Positions 33,268-42,224 of a stretch of 64,000 nt of DNA are shown one piece after another. Position 1 is the first letter of the stretch, and the number at the start of each line of letters is the position of its first letter. The notes beneath the pieces are model-generated. The model did no database searches. It was not told the DNA's origin and worked only from the letters and a program-made list of their open reading frames with translations. Position numbers and translations under genes: made by a program. Where the stretch lies: the NCBI GenBank assembly GCA_016286555.1, contig JAEETA010000014.1, positions 1 through 64,000 on the forward strand, in the 5' to 3' direction. This stretch comes from Lachnospiraceae bacterium. Its GTDB lineage: Bacteria > Bacillota > Clostridia > Lachnospirales > Lachnospiraceae.

Positions 33268-35727
33268 TTATGCTTTGTTTTTATCCTTTACCTGAAAGGT
33301 TACTTTTCCTTTGCCGTATCCTGCGGTCACCGCATCTCCCGGTGCCACACGCTTGGCGAGGATCTCCTCTGCCAGGGCATCCTCCACCACGGACTGCAAC
33401 GCTCTCCGCAGGGGTCTCGCACCCATCTTCCGATCTGCGTACCGCTCCACCAGATGTTTTTTGAGTCCCGCCGTCAGGGTCAGGGAAATGTTCATCTGAG
33501 CCATGCAACGATCCGAGAGCTGTTTTGCCAGGAGATCCACGATCTCCTTCATGTTCTGGTCGCTGAGCTGGTGGAATACGGAAATATCGTCAATTCGGTT
33601 GATGAACTCGGGTTTGAAGGAACGCTTGACCTCCTCCATGACCTGGCTCTTCATCCGTTCGTAATCCTTGGCCTCGTTCTTCTCTGCGGCAAATCCCAGG
33701 TTCTTGGGATCCACAATCTTCTCCGCTCCAGCATTGGAAGTCATAATGAGGATCGTGTTTTTGAAGCTGACCTTCCGGCCCTTGGAATCGGTGATGTGGC
33801 CGTCGTCCAGCACCTGCAGCAGGATGTTGAACACATCGGGATGTGCCTTCTCAATCTCATCGAACAGAACCACGGAATAGGGATTCCGGCGGATCTTATC
33901 CGTCAGCTGGCCGCCCTCTTCAAAGCCCACGTAGCCCGGAGGGGATCCGATCATCTTCGAAACGGAATGGCCTTCCATGTACTCCGACATATCTACCCGG
34001 ATCAGGGCATCTTCGGAACCGAACATAGCCTCCGCCAATGCCTTGGAAAGCTCGGTCTTACCCACACCGGTAGGTCCCAGGAACAGGAAGGAACCGATGG
34101 GACGCTTGGGATCCTTCAGACCCACACGGCCTCTGCGCATGGCCTTGGCCACGGAGGAAACCGCTTCGTCCTGGCCGATGACCCGCTTGTGGAGGATCTT
34201 CTCCAGCTTCAGGAGTCTGTCGCTCTCCTTCTCTGCCAGCTTCTCCACGGGGATCTTCGTCCACATGGCCACCACTCTGGCCACTTCCTTTTCGCCGATG
34301 GAGGTCTGGTAATCCTTCTCCTGCTCCTCCTTGCGCTTCTGGGCACGTTCGTATTTCTTGATCAGCTCGTTCTGCTTCTCCCGGAGCTCATGTGCCTGGA
34401 GGAATGCCTCCATCCGGATGGAAAGCTCGATCTGACGGTCGATCTTGTGGATCTGGTCCAGAAGGGCCTTCTGCTTGTCCGGCAGATCCATGGCATGGAG
34501 TCTGGCGCCGGCAGCTGCCTCATCGATGAGGTCAATGGCCTTGTCCGGCAGGTTCCGGTCGTTGATGTATCTGGCGGAGAGACGGACCGCAGCTTCCACT
34601 GCTTCATCCGTAATCTTCACCTGATGATGCTCTTCGTATTTGCCCTTGATACCCTGGAGGATGCGGATGGCTTCCTCCTGATCCGGCTCCTCTACGGTGA
34701 CGGGCTGGAAACGGCGCTCCAGTGCGGCGTCCTTCTCGATGTACTTCCGGTACTCCGCGATGGTGGTGGCACCGATGAGCTGCAGCTCACCCCTTGCCAG
34801 GGAGGGCTTCATGATATTGGAGGCATCGATGGCTCCCTCTGCACCACCTGCGCCGATGAGGGTATGGAGCTCATCCAGGAACAAAATGACATTGCCGTCA
34901 TCGATCACTTCCCGGATCACGCGCTTGATGCGCTCCTCGAACTCTCCACGGTACTTACTGCCAGCCACCATGCCGGACAGATCCAGGGTCATGAGGCGTT
35001 TATCCTTCATGGTGGGAGGCACTTCTCCTGTCACAATGCGCTGTGCCAGGCCCTCCACCACTGCGGTCTTACCTACACCGGGCTCGCCGATGAGGCAGGG
35101 ATTGTTCTTTGTTCTGCGGCTGAGGATCTGTACCAGGCGACGAACCTCGTCGTTGCGCCCGATGACGGGATCCAGCTTCCCTTCTCTGGCCATCTGCGTC
35201 AGATCCCGGCTGTACTGCTCCAGCATGGACTGTTTGCCGCCGCGGGAGCTGTTACCGCCGGCCAGATCCTCTCTGGTGAGGGAAGGATCCTGGCCGATAG
35301 CCATCAGGGTATCCGCATAGACCTTCGTCACATTGATCTCCATAACGGAGGAAAGGATCCTGAGGGCTGCATTTTCTCCCTCCCGGATCAGAGACAGCAG
35401 AAGATGCTCCGTGCCGGTCTCGCTCTGCCCGAAGCGGGCTGCCATCTTGTGGGCGCCCTCCAGGATGCTCTTCGCTCTGGGTGAATACTCTCCCCGCTCC
35501 TCGATGTGCACATTCCGGTCAAAAGTGATGAGTTCCTTGATCATCTCAAGGTAACGGCCCTCATCCACGCCGTTCTCAATCAGTACTCTCCCCGCAACGG
35601 AATCGGTAACGGCCAGGAGTCCTGCCAGGATGTGCTCCGATCCGATATAGCCGTTGTGGTATTTCTTCGCGACCTTGGCCGCCTCGTAAAGGGCCGCCTG
35701 AGCCGACTTCGTAAACTTAGGTTGCAT
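33268..35727 (-). CDS. clpC: ClpC-type AAA+ protease ATPase subunit
   Basis: The ATG at 35727 ([10 protein letters not shown]) has GGAGG six bases upstream; an in-frame TTG twelve bases earlier overlaps that site and is rejected. The ~819-residue protein has an N-terminal Clp_N repeat domain (~1-145), NBD1 ([27 protein letters not shown]), a middle region with a UVR-like segment ([17 protein letters not shown]), NBD2 ([15 protein letters not shown]) and a C-terminal ClpB_D2 domain. It unfolds substrates for ClpP. Upstream is a GntR regulator rather than ctsR-mcsA-mcsB. The small gene and radA follow. Confidence 0.95.
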   Translation of the reverse strand: MQPKFTKSAQAALYEAAKVAKKYHNGYIGSEHILAGLLAVTDSVAGRVLIENGVDEGRYLEMIKELITFDRNVHIEERGEYSPRAKSILEGAHKMAARFGQSETGTEHLLLSLIREGENAALRILSSVMEINVTKVYADTLMAIGQDPSLTREDLAGGNSSRGGKQSMLEQYSRDLTQMAREGKLDPVIGRNDEVRRLVQILSRRTKNNPCLIGEPGVGKTAVVEGLAQRIVTGEVPPTMKDKRLMTLDLSGMVAGSKYRGEFEERIKRVIREVIDDGNVILFLDELHTLIGAGGAEGAIDASNIMKPSLARGELQLIGATTIAEYRKYIEKDAALERRFQPVTVEEPDQEEAIRILQGIKGKYEEHHQVKITDEAVEAAVRLSARYINDRNLPDKAIDLIDEAAAGARLHAMDLPDKQKALLDQIHKIDRQIELSIRMEAFLQAHELREKQNELIKKYERAQKRKEEQEKDYQTSIGEKEVARVVAMWTKIPVEKLAEKESDRLLKLEKILHKRVIGQDEAVSSVAKAMRRGRVGLKDPKRPIGSFLFLGPTGVGKTELSKALAEAMFGSEDALIRVDMSEYMEGHSVSKMIGSPPGYVGFEEGGQLTDKIRRNPYSVVLFDEIEKAHPDVFNILLQVLDDGHITDSKGRKVSFKNTILIMTSNAGAEKIVDPKNLGFAAEKNEAKDYERMKSQVMEEVKRSFKPEFINRIDDISVFHQLSDQNMKEIVDLLAKQLSDRCMAQMNISLTLTAGLKKHLVERYADRKMGARPLRRALQSVVEDALAEEILAKRVAPGDAVTAGYGKGKVTFQVKDKNKA

Positions 35728-35757
35728 TTTGTCCTCCAAAACCGGTGTCTCAGATCA

Positions 35758-36147
35758 CTACACCGATCCTTCCTGTTCCCTGTCATATTCCCCGTAGATC
35801 TCGTCGATCAGACGGTGAACCTCCTCGCGGGAGATATTCTTGCATCTGCTGCGGGCAAGGGCGATACGCAGATGCTCCTTCAGATCCTCCATGGCCCCGA
35901 TTCGGTCATTGCTCACCGCGATCACCGCGCCCCGGCGCCTGTCTACCTTCACGTAGCCTTCCTGCCGGAGCAGGGCGTAGGCTTTGTTCACGGTATGCAT
36001 GTTGATGCCGATGCTGTCCGCCATGGCTCTCACGCTGGGAAGCTCGTCCCCTTCCGAAAGTCTGGAGGTGGCGATCCCCAGAATGATCTGGTTACAGACC
36101 TGCAGATATAAAGCTTCATTGCTGTTATAATCAATCTCTATCAACAT
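35758..36147 (-). CDS. GntR-family (YtrA-like) transcriptional regulator
   Basis: I choose the ATG at 36147 (MLIEIDYNSNEALYLQ), which has GGGAG 7 nt upstream; the 23 earlier codons would be within the promoter. The 129-residue protein has the short YtrA-type layout. A winged helix (YLQVCNQIILGIATSRLSE, LPSVRAMADSIGINMHTVNKAYALLRQEGYV) is followed by a brief helical tail without a large ligand domain. Such regulators usually sit next to ABC transporters. Here the next gene, 30 bases downstream, is clpC. Its own promoter carries a 14-bp-arm palindrome, so it is likely autoregulated and may set clpC-radA expression. Confidence 0.88.
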   Translation of the reverse strand: MLIEIDYNSNEALYLQVCNQIILGIATSRLSEGDELPSVRAMADSIGINMHTVNKAYALLRQEGYVKVDRRRGAVIAVSNDRIGAMEDLKEHLRIALARSRCKNISREEVHRLIDEIYGEYDREQEGSV

Positions 36148-36170
36148 AGACACGCTCCCAAGAGGAAAAC

Positions 36171-36216
36171 AGCCCTCTGTTATATCTATTGTATAACAGA
36201 GGGCTATCCGTGTCAA
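36171..36216 (-). promoter_or_regulatory. GntR-clpC operon promoter with palindromic operator
   Basis: On the minus strand TTGACA (36211-36216) and TACAAT (36188-36193) are 17 bases apart. The arms AGCCCTCTGTTATA (36171-36184) and TATAACAGAGGGCT (36192-36205) are a perfect 14-bp inverted repeat whose 7-base centre holds most of the -10. A repressor dimer, most simply the GntR protein itself, would close this promoter. The same hairpin followed by GTTTTCC could also end the upstream SH3-protein transcript. Confidence 0.75.
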
Positions 36217-36222
36217 TTCGCT

Positions 36223-37686
36223 TTATTTCGGATCATCGTTGTCCCATGTGAATACGCCGACATCGAATTCATCGTCATCATCATCCTCGGCAAAATTTCT
36301 TGCGCGGCTTCTTGCTGCCGCTTCCTTCTGCTGCTGTGCGGCTGCCTGCTGAGCGCGGGCTCTCTGGTCCGCCTGAGGTCTTCCGCCTGCGGGAGCGCCG
36401 GGGCGGCTGGTGCTCTGCACCTTTGCGCCCTGAGGTCTGCCGTCACGCATGCCTTCGGGTCTGCGCTCACCTGCGGGTCTCTGACCCTGGCCTGCGGGAC
36501 GCTGTCCCTGACCTGCCGGTCTCTGTCCCTGGCCTGCGGGGCGCTGTCCCTGACCTGCGGGACGCTGTCCCTGGCCTGCAGGTCTCTGTCCCTGAGGTCT
36601 GCCCTCGGGGCCTGCACCCTCACGGTCACGGGCGGGTCTTGCGGCACCGGAAGGCTTGCCTGCGGAAGCTGCACGATCACGTGCGCCTCCTGCGCGCGGA
36701 CTGCGATGAGCAGTGCTCTTCTCCGCATCGCGGAAGGCTCTGTCGTCATCCAGGTTCTTGTAGCGCATGAAGAAGTACGCGGTTCCTGCAAGGGCTGCTG
36801 CCAGGAGGATGATCAGGATGACCATACCCACCTTCAGGTTCCGGTTCTTGGTTTTCAGAGTCTTTACCAGATTCTCGTTCTGGGTGATGTTCTCAAAGAT
36901 CTGATCGATGCTGTACTGAACACCGTTGTTGTTGTCCAGCAGATACCAGGTGCTTCCCTGGAGAGAGGTGTCGTAATCCTTGTAAGCTGCGACGGGCTCT
37001 TCCGTGGTCTCGGCAGGCTCCTCGGTCACCTCGCCGGTGTCGGCAGGCACGTCCTCGATCACATCGGTTTCCGTCAGCTCTGTCAGTTCTCCGGAGAGGG
37101 TAACGAAATCGGAACGGATAAATCCGTGAAGGGTTGCACCGCCCTGGGTGAACTCGGAATAGTACCAAACCTTTCCGTCAGAGGAAGCCTTGGTGCCGGT
37201 GACGGTCACATCCAGTCCGTTGGATACGGTTGCCACGATGCCGCTGTCGGTGGAAGCATCCGCTCTCACGCGAACGCCGGTGCCGCCGGTAACCTTAGCG
37301 CCCACGGGATTGACTGCGGTCATGCCGTCGGTGCTGGGAGTAGCGCCCTCCAGTGCCGGAGGAGTGGATCCGTCGGTGATGGATACCAGATCGCTGCGGA
37401 TGAAGCCGGTGTTGTTGCCGTCCACATAGATCTTGTACCAGGTGTATCCGTCGCTGCCGATGGTCTGGCCGATGACGGTGATCTTGTTGCCGTTCTGTAC
37501 GCTTGCAACGATGCTGCCGTTACTGTCTGCGCTGGCGCGGACATTTGCGCTGTTGGCGATAACGGTTGCCGCGCTGTCAGCCTTGCTGATGAGTCTGGTC
37601 TGGTCCATGCCGAAGAGCATTACCAGAGAGAGTGCCAGAGGCAGGGTCAGACGCAGCAGATTGATTTTCCAATTTTTCTTTTGCAT
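36223..37686 (-). CDS. SH3-domain membrane protein with repetitive C-terminal tail
   Basis: The 487-residue protein starts with a signal-like hydrophobic segment (LTLPLALSLVMLFG, 13-26). Two bacterial SH3 domains (~40-110 and ~125-200; ANVRASADSNGSIVASV, VRVRADASTDSGIVATV) are followed by a Glu/Thr-rich linker and a membrane helix (VGMVILIILLAAALAGTAYFFM, near 288-309). The last ~180 residues should be cytoplasmic. They are low-complexity, with a Pro-Ala-Gly-Gln-Gly-Gln-Arg heptad array and an acidic end (EDDDDDEFDVG). The outside part probably binds peptidoglycan. The tail resembles disordered, protein-recruiting segments. It follows purD by about 55 bases on the same strand. Confidence 0.82.
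   Translation of the reverse strand: MQKKNWKINLLRLTLPLALSLVMLFGMDQTRLISKADSAATVIANSANVRASADSNGSIVASVQNGNKITVIGQTIGSDGYTWYKIYVDGNNTGFIRSDLVSITDGSTPPALEGATPSTDGMTAVNPVGAKVTGGTGVRVRADASTDSGIVATVSNGLDVTVTGTKASSDGKVWYYSEFTQGGATLHGFIRSDFVTLSGELTELTETDVIEDVPADTGEVTEEPAETTEEPVAAYKDYDTSLQGSTWYLLDNNNGVQYSIDQIFENITQNENLVKTLKTKNRNLKVGMVILIILLAAALAGTAYFFMRYKNLDDDRAFRDAEKSTAHRSPRAGGARDRAASAGKPSGAARPARDREGAGPEGRPQGQRPAGQGQRPAGQGQRPAGQGQRPAGQGQRPAGQGQRPAGERRPEGMRDGRPQGAKVQSTSRPGAPAGGRPQADQRARAQQAAAQQQKEAAARSRARNFAEDDDDDEFDVGVFTWDNDDPK
36481..36585. repeat. 21-bp tandem repeat coding for PAGQGQR heptads
   Basis: Five consecutive 21-bp units begin with CTGNCCCTG on the plus strand (36481, 36502, 36523, 36544, 36565), with partial units on both sides. 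Synonymous changes at third positions distinguish the units. Slippage here would change the length of the SH3 protein's tail in multiples of seven residues. Confidence 0.85.
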
Positions 37687-37740
37687 GTTCCTTCTCTCTT
37701 TCCTTCCGAATCTGTTTCGGGATCTTCCTTTCGGAATCGC

Positions 37741-39018
37741 TTATGCCTCGTCGATGGCCTTGCCGATGTCGTGACGCATGTATTTGTTCTCAAAGCGGAT
37801 CCACTCGGTGGCATCGTAAGCTGCGGCTCTGGCTTCCTTCAGGGTAGCGCCCAGTGCGGTGATGCCCAGAACTCTTCCACCATTGGTCACGATCCTGCCC
37901 TGCTCGTCGAATTTCGTTCCCGCATGGAAGCAAAATACATCCTTCTTGCCTTCGAAGGCTTCGAAGCCCTCGATGGGGAAGCCCTTCTGATAGCTGACGG
38001 GGTATCCGTCGCTGGCCAGGACCACACAGACCGCCGCGTTATCCGCGAACTTCAGGTCGATTTCATCCAGTTTTCCGTCGATGCAGGCCTCCATCACATC
38101 CACGATGTCATTCTGCAGTCTGGGAAGCACCACCTGTGCCTCGGGATCGCCGAATCTGGCGTTGTACTCCAGTACTCTGGGGCCTTCGGGGGTAAGCATC
38201 AGGCCGAAGAAGATGACTCCCTTGAAGGGACGTCCCTCGGAGGCCATAGCATCCACCGTAGGCTGGTAGATGTATTTCTGACAGAAATCATCTACCTCTT
38301 TGGTATAGAAGGGGCTGGGGGAGAAATTTCCCATGCCGCCGGTATTGGGCCCCTGATCTCCGTCGTAGGCACGCTTGTGATCCTGTGCGGAGGACATGAT
38401 CTTGATGGTCTTGCCGTCCACGAAGGAAAGTACGCTGACCTCTCTGCCGGTAAGGAACTCCTCGATGACCATGCATTTGCCGGCCTCGCCGAACTTCCGG
38501 TCCGTCATGATGGTGTCCACACCCTCCAGAGCTTCCTCCAAAGTGTTGCAGATCAGCACGCCCTTCCCCAGTGCCAGGCCGTCGGCCTTAAGAACGATGG
38601 GGAACTTTGCCTGCGTCTTCAGGTAATCTCTTGCTGCCTCTGCGTCGGTGAAGTTCTCGTACGCCGCAGTGGGGATCTTGTATTTCTTCATCAGGTCCTT
38701 GGAGAATGCCTTGCTGCCCTCAATGATGGCTGCGTTCGCTCTGGGACCGAAGGTGCGGATCCCTGCTTCCTCCATGCGGTCCACCAGGCCGCCCACCAGA
38801 GGATCGTCCATTCCCACAATGACCAGGTCGATCTCTTTTTCCTTAGCAAATGCCACCAGCTTGTCGAACTCCATGGCGCCGATGGGCACACATTCCGCAA
38901 CCGAAGCGATGCCGGCATTTCCGGGCGCACAGTAGAGCTTCTCCGTGCGAGGGCTTTCCGCCACCCGGGCCGCGATGGCATGCTCTCTTCCGCCGCCCCC
39001 TACGATCAGAATCTTCAT
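37741..39018 (-). CDS. purD: Phosphoribosylamine-glycine ligase
   Basis: The 425-residue enzyme has the GARS architecture. An N-terminal domain starting MKILIVGGGGREHAI is followed by an ATP-grasp core (FPIVLKADGLALGKGV near 155; GGMGNFSP; LEYNARFGDPEAQ near 280-292) and a C-terminal domain. It makes glycinamide ribonucleotide from phosphoribosylamine, glycine and ATP. It is the last gene of the purE-purM-purN-purD run and starts 39 bases after purN. Confidence 0.96.
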   Translation of the reverse strand: MKILIVGGGGREHAIAARVAESPRTEKLYCAPGNAGIASVAECVPIGAMEFDKLVAFAKEKEIDLVIVGMDDPLVGGLVDRMEEAGIRTFGPRANAAIIEGSKAFSKDLMKKYKIPTAAYENFTDAEAARDYLKTQAKFPIVLKADGLALGKGVLICNTLEEALEGVDTIMTDRKFGEAGKCMVIEEFLTGREVSVLSFVDGKTIKIMSSAQDHKRAYDGDQGPNTGGMGNFSPSPFYTKEVDDFCQKYIYQPTVDAMASEGRPFKGVIFFGLMLTPEGPRVLEYNARFGDPEAQVVLPRLQNDIVDVMEACIDGKLDEIDLKFADNAAVCVVLASDGYPVSYQKGFPIEGFEAFEGKKDVFCFHAGTKFDEQGRIVTNGGRVLGITALGATLKEARAAAYDATEWIRFENKYMRHDIGKAIDEA

Positions 39019-39057
39019 GTCATGTTCCTTTCATAAGAAAACTGTTTTGCTACCAAA

Positions 39058-39681
39058 CTATACTCTGCGCACCTTGCCGTTTTCCAGGCAGATCCGCTTG
39101 TTGGCAATGTCGTCGATGGCACCGGGCAGGATCACCCACTCGGCCTGCTCCATCACGCGCCGCTGCAGGATCTCCGGCGTATCGCCGTCCTGCACCCGAA
39201 CGGGCATCTGGTCAATGATGGGGCCCTCGTCCATGCCTGCGTTCACAAAATGTACCGTAGCTCCCGTCACCTTCACTCCTCTGGCAAGAGCCATCTCGTG
39301 GACCTTCAGTCCGTAAGCCCCCACGCCGCAGAAGGAAGGGATCAGGGAAGGATGGATGTTGATGATACGGTTCTCGTACCGCTCCAGCAGTTCCTCCGGG
39401 ATCCGTACCAGGAATCCCGCCAGCACCACCAGATCCGGTACGAATTCGTCAATGCCTGCCAGCAGTGCTTTATGGAACTCGGCTCTGTCCGCAAAATCCT
39501 TCGGAGAAATGACTTTTGCGGGGACACCTGCTTCCTTTGCTCTGTCCAGGCTCTTCACGCCGTGGTTGTTGGAGATCACTCCCACCAGCTCGGTATTGGT
39601 GACGGTACCTTCCTTGATACCATCGATGATGGCCTGAAGATTGGTTCCGCCGCCGCTGACCAGCACTACGATCCTCAGCAT
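39058..39681 (-). CDS. purN: Phosphoribosylglycinamide formyltransferase
   Basis: The 207-residue protein begins with the family block [16 protein letters not shown] and carries the catalytic loop [13 protein letters not shown] with the active-site Asn/His near residues 105-108, plus an Asp in DEGPII near 145. It transfers a formyl group from 10-formyl-THF to GAR. The ATG overlaps the purM stop by 7 bases, so translation is coupled. Confidence 0.96.
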   Translation of the reverse strand: MLRIVVLVSGGGTNLQAIIDGIKEGTVTNTELVGVISNNHGVKSLDRAKEAGVPAKVISPKDFADRAEFHKALLAGIDEFVPDLVVLAGFLVRIPEELLERYENRIINIHPSLIPSFCGVGAYGLKVHEMALARGVKVTGATVHFVNAGMDEGPIIDQMPVRVQDGDTPEILQRRVMEQAEWVILPGAIDDIANKRICLENGKVRRV

Positions 39682-40709
39682 ATGGTCACTCCCTTTTCGC
39701 CGGCCTCCACATAGCCGACCACGTATGCCTTCTCACCGGCCTCTTCCAGGGCGCGGATCACGGCATCGGGCTGATCTGCAGAATCGATGGCAAGCACCAT
39801 TCCGAGACCCATGTTGTAGGTGTTGTACATCATCTGATCCTCGATGCCACCCACCTGCTGAAGCAGATGGAAAATAGGCGGGATCTCATAGCTTCCGCTG
39901 CGGATCACGGCACGTACGCCGTCGGGCAGCATTCTGGGGATATTCTCATAGAAGCCGCCGCCGGTGATATGGCTACAGCCCTTGACACGGATCCCCGCAT
40001 CCTTCACGGCCTTCAGCCCCTTCACATAAATGCGGGTGGGAGTCAGAAGTGCCTCTCCCAGGGTGGTGCCCAGCTCCGCATAGTAGGTGTCCATACTTTC
40101 CTTCGTCATCTCGAAGACCTTGCGCACCAGGGAAAATCCGTTGGAGTGCACGCCGGAGGAAGCGATGCCGATGAGGGTGTCACCGGGCTTGATATCTTCG
40201 CCGGTAATGAGCTCCTTACGATCTGCAACGCCTACGGAAAATCCTGCGATGTCGTACTCATCCTCGGGCATCATGCCGGGATGCTCCGCGGTCTCGCCGC
40301 CCACCAGCGCGCAACCGGCCATCTTACAGCCTTCAGCAACGCCCTTGACGATGGCTGCGATCTTCTCGGGAACGTTCTTACCGCAGGCAATGTAATCCAG
40401 GAAAAAGAGAGGCTCGCCGCCGGCGCAGGCCACATCGTTCACACACATGGCCACTGCGTCGATGCCGATGGTATCGTGGCGGTCCATCAGGAATGCCACC
40501 TTCAGCTTGGTACCCACACCGTCCGTTCCGGACAGTAACACGGGCTCTTCCATATTTTTCAGTCCCTGTGCGGAAAACGCACCGGAAAATCCGCCCAGGC
40601 CTCCCAGCACCTCGGGGCGCATGGTTCCTTTCACGGACTCCTTCATCAGTTCCACAGATCTGTATCCGGCTTCAATGTCCACACCGGACTGCTTGTAATC
40701 CAGTCCCAT
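39675..40709 (-). CDS. purM: Phosphoribosylformylglycinamidine cyclo-ligase (AIR synthetase)
   Basis: The start at 40709 ([17 protein letters not shown]) has AGAGGAAAG upstream; the eleven codons before it are not supported. The ~344-residue protein shows the AIRS signatures [13 protein letters not shown] near 58, [13 protein letters not shown] near 132 and [15 protein letters not shown] near 245. It closes the imidazole ring to give AIR in purine synthesis. It precedes purN with an overlap and follows purE after a 216-base gap. Confidence 0.96.
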   Translation of the reverse strand: MGLDYKQSGVDIEAGYRSVELMKESVKGTMRPEVLGGLGGFSGAFSAQGLKNMEEPVLLSGTDGVGTKLKVAFLMDRHDTIGIDAVAMCVNDVACAGGEPLFFLDYIACGKNVPEKIAAIVKGVAEGCKMAGCALVGGETAEHPGMMPEDEYDIAGFSVGVADRKELITGEDIKPGDTLIGIASSGVHSNGFSLVRKVFEMTKESMDTYYAELGTTLGEALLTPTRIYVKGLKAVKDAGIRVKGCSHITGGGFYENIPRMLPDGVRAVIRSGSYEIPPIFHLLQQVGGIEDQMMYNTYNMGLGMVLAIDSADQPDAVIRALEEAGEKAYVVGYVEAGEKGVTIC

Positions 40710-40925
40710 AGTCTTCCTTTCCTCTTCCTGACATCTAAACATATTATTTTATACCTCGGATTGCTCCGTTTCTTCGAAACTCTCGCAATCCCACACTCAT
40801 TCGCAATCCGCTAATTTCCCTGCTGCGCAGGAAAATTGCTACTTGCTCATGTGTGTGCGGGTCTCAAGGTCTAAATCCTCATTATAAGCAAGCTTAATTC
40901 GGATTTAGCCCTTTATCCCCTGGCA
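40710..40925. promoter_or_regulatory. Unusual long gap between purE and purM
   Basis: This 216-base gap contains CTAAATCC (40871-40878) and GGATTTAG (40901-40908) as inverted arms, with TATAAT on the minus strand between them (40881-40886). A second dyad around 40830-40845 has a CTGCGCAGCAG core like the hairpin array upstream of the fkbH-like gene. An internal promoter or attenuator within the purine operon is possible; no riboswitch consensus is visible. Confidence 0.35.
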
Positions 40926-41435
40926 TTACTGGTATTCCTTGTATCCGACTTCCTGCAACCGGGCGTCCTTCGCCTCTACCTGCTCCTTCAACTCGGCGCT
41001 GTATGCCTTCAACTTCTCCAGAAGTGCTCCGTCGGAGACCGCCAGGATCTTCGCTGCCAGCAGGCCTGCGTTGGCACCGCCGTTAATGGCCACCGTAGCC
41101 ACGGGGATGCCGCTGGGCATCTGCACGATGGAGTAGAGGGAATCTCTGCCTCCCAGGCTGGTGGTATGCATGGGGATGCCGATGACCGGCATGGGGAAGA
41201 TGGCCGCGCACATACCCGGCAGATGAGCTGCCATGCCTGCGCCTGCGATGATGACCTTCAAGCCTCTCTCCTCAGCACTCTTTGCATAATCAAAAAATAC
41301 ATCCGGCTCCCGGTGCGCACTGATGATACGCATCTCATAGCCAATGCCCAGACGATCCAGAATGTCTGCCGCCTTGGCCATTACGGGCATATCGGAGTCA
41401 CTGCCCATCACGATCCCAACTTTTACGTCACTCAT
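40926..41435 (-). CDS. purE: N5-carboxyaminoimidazole ribonucleotide mutase
   Basis: The 169-residue class I PurE shows VGIVMGSDSDMPVM at the N-terminus, SAHREPD near 40 with the catalytic His, and AGMAAHLPGMCAA near 67 with GIPMHTTSLGGRDSL. It converts N5-CAIR to CAIR. No purK is adjacent. It is the first gene of the purE-M-N-D group and has its own promoter at 41475-41503. Confidence 0.96.
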   Translation of the reverse strand: MSDVKVGIVMGSDSDMPVMAKAADILDRLGIGYEMRIISAHREPDVFFDYAKSAEERGLKVIIAGAGMAAHLPGMCAAIFPMPVIGIPMHTTSLGGRDSLYSIVQMPSGIPVATVAINGGANAGLLAAKILAVSDGALLEKLKAYSAELKEQVEAKDARLQEVGYKEYQ

Positions 41436-41474
41436 GAAAAATCCACCTTTCCGGAGTTCTTCCCATACAAGGTT

Positions 41475-41503
41475 ATCTTACTAAAAACCGCCACCTCTTG
41501 CAA
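41475..41503 (-). promoter_or_regulatory. Promoter of the purE-purM-purN-purD group
   Basis: On the minus strand TTGCAA (41498-41503) and TAAGAT (41475-41480) are 17 bases apart, 40 bases upstream of purE. An ACAATAT...ATATTGT inverted repeat adjoins the -35 and might be an operator. It does not match the Bacillus PurBox. Confidence 0.6.
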
Positions 41504-41601
41504 CAATATTTAGATATTTTCGTAATAAAAAACGCTAGATATTGTGGGTGGATCCGACAAACTTTTTGGTTGTTTTTTCTGCGGAAACTACCGGAGCAAA
41601 A

Positions 41602-41916
41602 TCAGGCGGGAAGCCACAGCAAAAATCCGCAGATAGCCAGAGACAGACCGTTTAGAATGAGACCGGCAACGGAAAAGGTATGGAAACTGTCCTCTTTCCG
41701 CAGGCCCAGAAGCCCCGTGACGGTGCCACCCAGAGCATACAAAAAACAGAGGGCGATTCCGGCGCCGAAGCGTCCTCCCACCTCACCGCGGCGCAGAAAG
41801 CTCCCGAAAATGGCATAGATGAGCCCCAGAAGAGAAAGGCTCCCGAGAATGGTGGAAACAATGGCCACTCCGGGATGCTTTTTATTGGTAAACATGTATT
41901 TTCTTCTTCTGGGCAT
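41602..41916 (-). CDS. Small integral membrane protein (possibly DUF6142)
   Basis: The 104-residue protein has a basic N-terminus (MPRRRKYMFTNKKHP) and three hydrophobic segments (VAIVSTILGSLSLLGLIYAIF, FGAGIALCFLYALGGTVTGLLGL, FSVAGLILNGLSLAICGFLLW). It resembles the small DUF4190/DUF6142 type of bacterial membrane proteins, but I cannot confirm the family. It lies between pyrE and purE on the same strand, downstream of another very small membrane protein and a hairpin. Its function is unknown. Confidence 0.7.
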   Translation of the reverse strand: MPRRRKYMFTNKKHPGVAIVSTILGSLSLLGLIYAIFGSFLRRGEVGGRFGAGIALCFLYALGGTVTGLLGLRKEDSFHTFSVAGLILNGLSLAICGFLLWLPA

Positions 41917-41970
41917 AACGTCTCCTGCTTTCCAAAACCTGTCCGAAAATTTCCTATGTTACAACACGAA

Positions 41971-41998
41971 GAGGGCAATTCCGTGAGAAACTGCCCTC
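41971..41998. terminator. Hairpin between two small membrane protein genes
   Basis: GAGGGCA (41971-41977) and TGCCCTC (41992-41998), extended by TT/AA pairs, form a stem without a long T-run. It may partly separate the pyrE transcript from the genes downstream. Confidence 0.45.
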
Positions 41999-42046
41999 CT
42001 GACCCCGCAGCCGCTGTCAGCGATGCAGGGATACTGTTTATTTTGC

Positions 42047-42199
42047 TCAGAACATGAGCTTGCTCTTCTCTCCCAGGAGCTTTGCGCCGGAGATGATCAT
42101 CAGGATCCCTCCCGCAATGCCCAGCACAATGGCTGTCACGCCCAGGCCGATGCTCCATCCGCCGGCCCCTCTCATGACCTTATATACATGCTCGTCCAT
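42047..42199 (-). CDS. 50-residue membrane protein downstream of pyrE
   Basis: The ATG at 42199 (MDEHVYKVMRGAGGWSIG) follows AAAGGAGGAC by 6 nt, a very strong site; the 19 codons before it are not used. The single hydrophobic stretch GWSIGLGVTAIVLGIAGGILMIISGAKLL spans most of the peptide, with a basic end (GEKSKLMF). I do not recognise it. It starts 25 bases after the pyrE stop and is probably on the same transcript. Confidence 0.65.
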   Translation of the reverse strand: MDEHVYKVMRGAGGWSIGLGVTAIVLGIAGGILMIISGAKLLGEKSKLMF

Positions 42200-42224
42200 A
42201 TCTGTCCTCCTTTGTGTGCGATCC

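Noticed and set aside
40710..41600. Purine riboswitch upstream of purE or purM
   Set aside because: The conserved loop and P1 sequences of the purine aptamer are not present in either leader.
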